Source of the DNA: Owenia fusiformis
Lineage: Eukaryota > Annelida > Polychaeta > Sabellida > Oweniidae
Direction of reading: 5' to 3'
Assembly (NCBI GenBank): GCA_903813345.2
Contig: CAIIXF020000012.1
Location: 8,886,432 to 8,950,431 of the forward strand
Length of the DNA: 64,000 nucleotides
A program made the position numbers and the translations under genes. This document shows positions 59,785 through 64,000 of this stretch, in pieces. The notes under the pieces were generated by a model. It saw nothing but the letters and a program-made list of their open reading frames with translations, was not told where the DNA came from and did no database searches. Numbering within the stretch: the stretch's first letter is position 1; every line of letters starts with the position of its first letter.

Positions 59785-61404
59785 TGAAAAGCAATACTTC
59801 GATTGTAAACAAAATCGATCCGGAACCAGTATATTGTTAAAGTTGATTGTATTACATTTTTTTATTTCTGTCGATCAAAAATGAACAATGACCGAGGACA
59901 TAAAATGTTGTACAATGATCAAGAAACTTTTCTCGTTTTTCAGTATGACCGCAACTTATATTAAAACCTTTTCTGAATGCAGCTTATTCAATAAGTACAC
60001 AATAAAGACTATATATACAGAGACTCTATATTCAGTAGATTATAAATAAAAACTATATAGAAAATAAAGAATAAGATAAAAAATAACAAAAAAAAAAAAT
60101 AAATAAATAAAAAATAAAAATAAAATAAAAAAGATACAGTAGACTATTAACAAAGACTACATATACAGCGTTTTTTGCAAGGGTCAAGTTGGCAAGTAAT
60201 CAAATCCAATGTGAGAAGCCCATCTATCACCATGACAACTGTTGAACTGGTGACCTTGCATGTGTTATTAATATTTCACACGCTGTTTATTATGTGAATA
60301 CTCTTTCTGATTTGCTGGAATCTGACACACCTTGCCTAACTATGTGTGAATGTAATATCATAGTAAAAATATCATCAAAATATTTGTATAATATTGCTTG
60401 TTTACGTACCAGCATGTATAGCAGATCATAATATTCTAAAACAAAACAAGGTATTTAATAATAATAATCACGAGCCAGATTATTAAATACATCAACAGGT
60501 ATTGTTAATAACTTATTATTTTAATACTCATCATTCAAACGATTAAGTATTCAAAAAACAGTAAGGAACTTGCAGTTGCCATTGAATATATATAATAAAT
60601 AATTACCCTGCCCGAAAAACAATGGAACGCTTTTAAAGGTTCTTTGCTTAACCCGGTTTACGTACCAGCATGTAAGGACATTTTTAGCGAATCTTAACTT
60701 TGATTAAAGTGATTAAATGTGCAAAATGTATTAAATTATACATTGATTTATTAACTCTAATATTAATAGGATTTTGACTGAGAGCATCAAAAAGTAAAAG
60801 CGATAAATGAACCTGATAGTTTTGTCTTTAGATCTAGACCAAGTGGGGATTGTGTCAAACTTATTCCCCGGGTATTAATTACATATTCCGTTACCTTCAC
60901 TCAATATACTCAGTTGTTTATGAGCTACGGTTTCGACAGCTCTCGGTTGTTGTTTTTAGGCGAAATGGTTTATTTCCTGGACGCCAGGTGACTCTAGTAT
61001 TGGATTCCATACAGTACTGGGTTCATGAGACTGTAGCACATAAACAAGTAAGTATTGGTTGAAGACAAAGTAATTTGTAATCAATATAAACAATACTAAC
61101 CCGAAGAAGTTATTCTTTAATATGTTGTCAAACTGTCAACCATGTGATCAATTGTAATGTTTGAGTTTCAAACAGTAAATGAAAATGAACTTCCTCTTAA
61201 AATTCCTTTCACAGAATCGATTACCACTTGCGATAAATGAACACCATCGATATGATACTACTTTGGTGTAATCACGTGGAGCCGCAGTTTGGCACCGCAT
61301 GAATGCCCTTTAAATGACTTAGAAATTGATGAAAATTGCGGGAATTGTTTTTAAAGGTCAACTTTTACAGATTTGTTAAAGCAATTGCACCCAACTAAAT
61401 TATA
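59785..61404. other. Intergenic downstream of GPCR 2
   Basis: An AATAAA at 60001-60006 may serve the GPCR. A low-complexity A/T tract (AATAAATAAATAAAAAATAA) lies at about 60060-60135. TTTACGTACCAGCATGTA occurs twice, near 60405 and 60658. No coding signal was found. Confidence 0.5.
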
Positions 61405-61594
61405 TATTCGAACATGACTGTATCCAAGCCTTCTATAAACTGTGAACAAAGTCAATATTTCACCCGAGTTATATTCGCGAACAATACCCCTGGTAATACG
61501 AGTAATGCGTGACGTCATAACGGCAGGCCGTAGTAATGGCGGACCATAATGAATATTTGAAACATGTTTTCATGTTCGAATCGTAATATAGACT
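61405..61594. repeat. 0.2-kb repeat, copy 2
   Basis: This is the second copy of the 57623-57820 repeat and includes CTGGTAATACGAGTAATG and GACGTCATAACGGC. It lies between the GPCR and the second SLC17 gene. Confidence 0.85.
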
Positions 61595-61840
61595 ACGGAG
61601 AAAGTGTAGTATCGCCAAATACACCACTTAGGGCTAGGCACAAAAGCTTTCGAACCCTCTATAGATTGTTCTGTTAATGAGGAATGTATTGGTTAAAATC
61701 TTTTATGTTTCATGATGCTCGGATGTGTACGAATGAATTTAAGACTGTAGGTAACATTTGTTGGCTTGAACGTGTCTATAAAGACGTGCGGGTCAGTGCT
61801 GTATTGTTTCCATGGGTGTAATACAGATTTATGTCACGAT

Positions 61841-62029
61841 TTACATTTTGCCGTCATCCCCGCGAGCTCCATCAAAATGTGGGTCCATTGGGAACTTTTC
61901 CATGTGATCGTCTTCCTCCTTCGCCCAGTCCTGGACTTCACCTCTTGCGAAAATCAGGAATACCAGAAGTCCAAATAAGTAAAATCCAGCACAGATATAA
62001 AACACAACTTGCCATTCTGCCGCCGTTCC
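61841..62029 (-). CDS. Last exon of a second sialin-like SLC17 gene (partial)
   Basis: After an acceptor (TTTACTCCAG) the exon reads GTAAEWQVVFYICAGFYLFG, then FLIFARGEVQDWAKEEDD, and ends 62 residues later at TAA. It aligns residue by residue with the last exon of the SLC17 gene at 6385 ([26 protein letters not shown]). The phase is also the same. Upstream exons were not found before the window ends; a DIRS-like retrotransposon from 62550 onward probably sits in the preceding intron. The C-tail differs from the first gene and is Asp/Gly-rich. Confidence 0.88.
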   Translation of the reverse strand, partial: GTAAEWQVVFYICAGFYLFGLLVFLIFARGEVQDWAKEEDDHMEKFPMDPHFDGARGDDGKM

Positions 62030-62047
62030 CTGGAGTAAAGCAAATTA

Positions 62048-62195
62048 TGATATACTTGTAACAATAGCAAAACATATTATGATATACTTGTAACAATACC
62101 AAAACATATTAAGATATACTTGTAACAATACCAAAACATATTAAGATATACTTGTAACAATAGCAAAACATATTATGATATACTTGTAACAATCA
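62048..62195 (+). repeat. Five 32-bp tandem units in the last SLC17-2 intron
   Basis: GATATACTTGTAACAATA followed by (G/C)CAAAACATATTA repeats at a 32-bp period from 62048, with T/A variation at one position. Confidence 0.9.
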
Positions 62196-62549
62196 AAATG
62201 CTCAGCTTTATGTCAGTTCATTTCAGAAAGGCCGCGTGTTTTGAGATTACTTTCGATGTTGCCAAGTGCAATTTAACGATGAGAACCAAATAAATTGTTC
62301 ATATCAATGACAATGAGTATCATAGAGAGGCATGGTTGATCCCGTATTTGCTGCATCATGTCTTTTATTGAGTTAGTTTGAACTACATGATCTTTGATTA
62401 TTTACAAAGTAAATAGTTTTTAATAGCATAGCGACATCTTTATTATCTTACTGTAACTGATTATTAGCGCATGCGTATGTACATTCGATCGATTTACACT
62501 TAGTCATAGTTGAGTAAAGCTTTTTTCGAAGTTTTTGAAGAACCGTATA
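62196..62549. other. Leader of the retrotransposon, or intron
   Basis: No gene is seen. It may include the left end of the DIRS-like element; no terminal repeat could be identified because its partner would lie beyond the window. Confidence 0.35.
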
Positions 62550-64000
62550 ATGGATACTAATAGTGATATAGAAACGCAAGGAGCTAAGCCAAGGTGTTGC
62601 AGCACTTGTGGTAACACGGTCAGGGGACATAACGGACCGTATGGCCCGAAATGTACGAATTATCAGACAGAGGGAGACGCCCAGTCAAAAATTGAAACAC
62701 CAGATTCGACTGACACGTCATCAGGGATCGTAAGTGATAATCAACCATCAGCGTCTTGGATAACTAATGCAATAATGACAATGAATGACCAAATTTCGAA
62801 CTTATCAATGGTAACATCAAATTTGAAAGAAGGTCAGGATAACCTTCGTGAATTAATGGAAGGTATAATACAACAGCGTAACCTCCCTAACCCTAATATG
62901 GGGGTTGTTCCACCAGTACAAGGGGCCACAGCACAAAATGCACCTCAACAATCCAACCCAACCCCTGATACAATTCCACCAGTGAACGATAATAGGGTTT
63001 CCTACGAAGGCTGTACAATGGGGGTGCCAGTTAAAGTTACCAATAAAATAATTGCTGGTGAGTACGTGAATTTGGTGGATTTGCTCCCAACAAACCTACA
63101 TGTATATCATCAATCAGTTGACAATCAATGGCAAAATGAACAAGTATTATGTTCGGATAACGGTCAACTCAAATTACAAAAGAAAAACAAACAAACACAA
63201 GTACAATAATTTTTATCATGGAATACAGCATGGAATGTCTATGAAATGATTATTATGGAGCACAACCCCAGCGCCTATTCTGATCTGAGAACATATAGAG
63301 CACACATTCAGGAATGCGACAAGAAATTCCAATGGTCAGCTGTATCACAATATGACATCCGTTTTAGACTGAAATTAGGGGCCGCAAAATCATTTGCGTT
63401 TGGTAATTTGGATACATTCTTATATACCACTATATTAGACGCATCTGCAGTCAAACATGTTGCCATTAAGTGTTACAGGTGTAAAGGTGATCATCAAGTG
63501 TCTAAATGTCCATTTCTCGAGACGAATAAGGTGGAGACGGCGGAGAAAAATGAGAAACCGAAAGGCACAGGAAATATTAGTGGAGAAATTTGTAACAAAT
63601 TCCAAACTGGAGAATGTACTTTCGGAAATCGTTGTTTTAGAAAACACGTCTGAAAAAATTGCAAAGTTGGCCTGTTGCCATACGCCAAATGTGATTGTTC
63701 AAAGTAAAACAGAGATAAGTCCCTATAATCCTTTGAATGTTGAATATTTCGAAAACAAGTTGAAATCTCATCCTGATCGTGAATTTGTAAATAATATAAT
63801 ACAGGGTGGTACATTTGGAGTTAATCTTGGGTACACAGGACCTCGGGGTCCAAGAATTCATAAAAATTGGAAATCAACACAAATATATAGCGAAGCCGTG
63901 GAGGCTAATGTACTCAATGATTTGAAAATAGGTCGTAAAGCGGGACCGTTTATCACACAACCTTTCTCTAATTTTGTCGGCTCCCCGATGGGCGCATACG
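62550..64000 (+). mobile_element. DIRS-like retrotransposon, Gag and start of Pol (runs off window)
   Basis: The Gag-like frame runs from the ATG at 62550 to 63653, with one in-frame TAA at 63207-63209. Its N-terminus has a CCSTCG...CTNY cysteine cluster. The part after the stop has a helical domain (FLSWNTAWNVYEM), a CX2CX3HX4C knuckle (CYRCKGDHQVSKC) and a CCCH finger (CNKFQTGECTFGNRCFRKH). Pol begins in the +1 frame near 63646 and is open to the window end. It has FENKLKSHPDREFVNNII, GRKAGPF and FVGSPMGAY, the lead-in to the reverse transcriptase of tyrosine-recombinase retroelements. Gag is disabled by the stop unless read through, while Pol looks intact so far. The RT palm, RNase H and recombinase would lie to the right. 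Confidence 0.8.

Overview
This is an AT-rich eukaryotic window with split genes carrying canonical GT-AG introns, several intronless receptor and transporter genes, and dense interspersed repeats. No bacterial gene organisation is visible. The gene set (sialin-like SLC17 transporters, SLC22 transporter, class A peptide-type GPCRs, GT10 fucosyltransferase, cholinesterase-like esterase, prokineticin/astakine-like peptide, L1/Tx1-type LINE and DIRS-type retroelements, CACTA-like DNA transposons) suggests a marine invertebrate, most likely a deuterostome such as a hemichordate. The species assignment is inference only.

Layout. 1-3.8 kb: two decayed copies of one LINE. 3.8-5.0 kb: intronless GPCR (minus). 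6.4-30.3 kb: ten-exon SLC17 sialin-like gene (minus), reconstructed here to 534 codons with every exon phase matching. Its 15.6-kb second intron holds a nested fucosyltransferase gene on the same strand. That gene is split by a 7,133-bp CACTA-like element with matching terminal inverted repeats and a 3-bp target duplication, and the element carries a 154-bp satellite array. The same intron has an isolated dynein-heavy-chain-like exon on the plus strand and several tandem repeat blocks. Intron 3 holds a 3,073-bp element with perfect 29-bp terminal repeats and a 5-bp target duplication. 30.3-35.3 kb: no gene, foldback repeats. 35.3-42.3 kb: nine-exon carboxylesterase (plus, 550 aa) with a foldback element in intron 6. 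44.2 kb: a reverse transcriptase scrap. 45.2-47.2 kb: four-exon secreted ten-cysteine peptide of prokineticin/astakine type (plus, 111 aa). 47.2-53.4 kb: no gene, but several TIR elements and MITEs. 53.5-54.7 kb: intronless 419-aa disordered protein (plus). 55.5-57.3 kb: intronless SLC22 transporter (minus). 58.7-59.8 kb: second GPCR (plus), paralogous to the first. 61.8-62.0 kb: last exon of a second SLC17 gene (minus). 62.5 kb to the end: 5' part of a DIRS-like retrotransposon.

The two GPCR/SLC17 neighbourhoods at the two ends of the window look like copies of one ancestral pair. The most striking single observation is the transposon that splits the fucosyltransferase coding sequence exactly at its target duplication, with both halves still open and in compatible frames.
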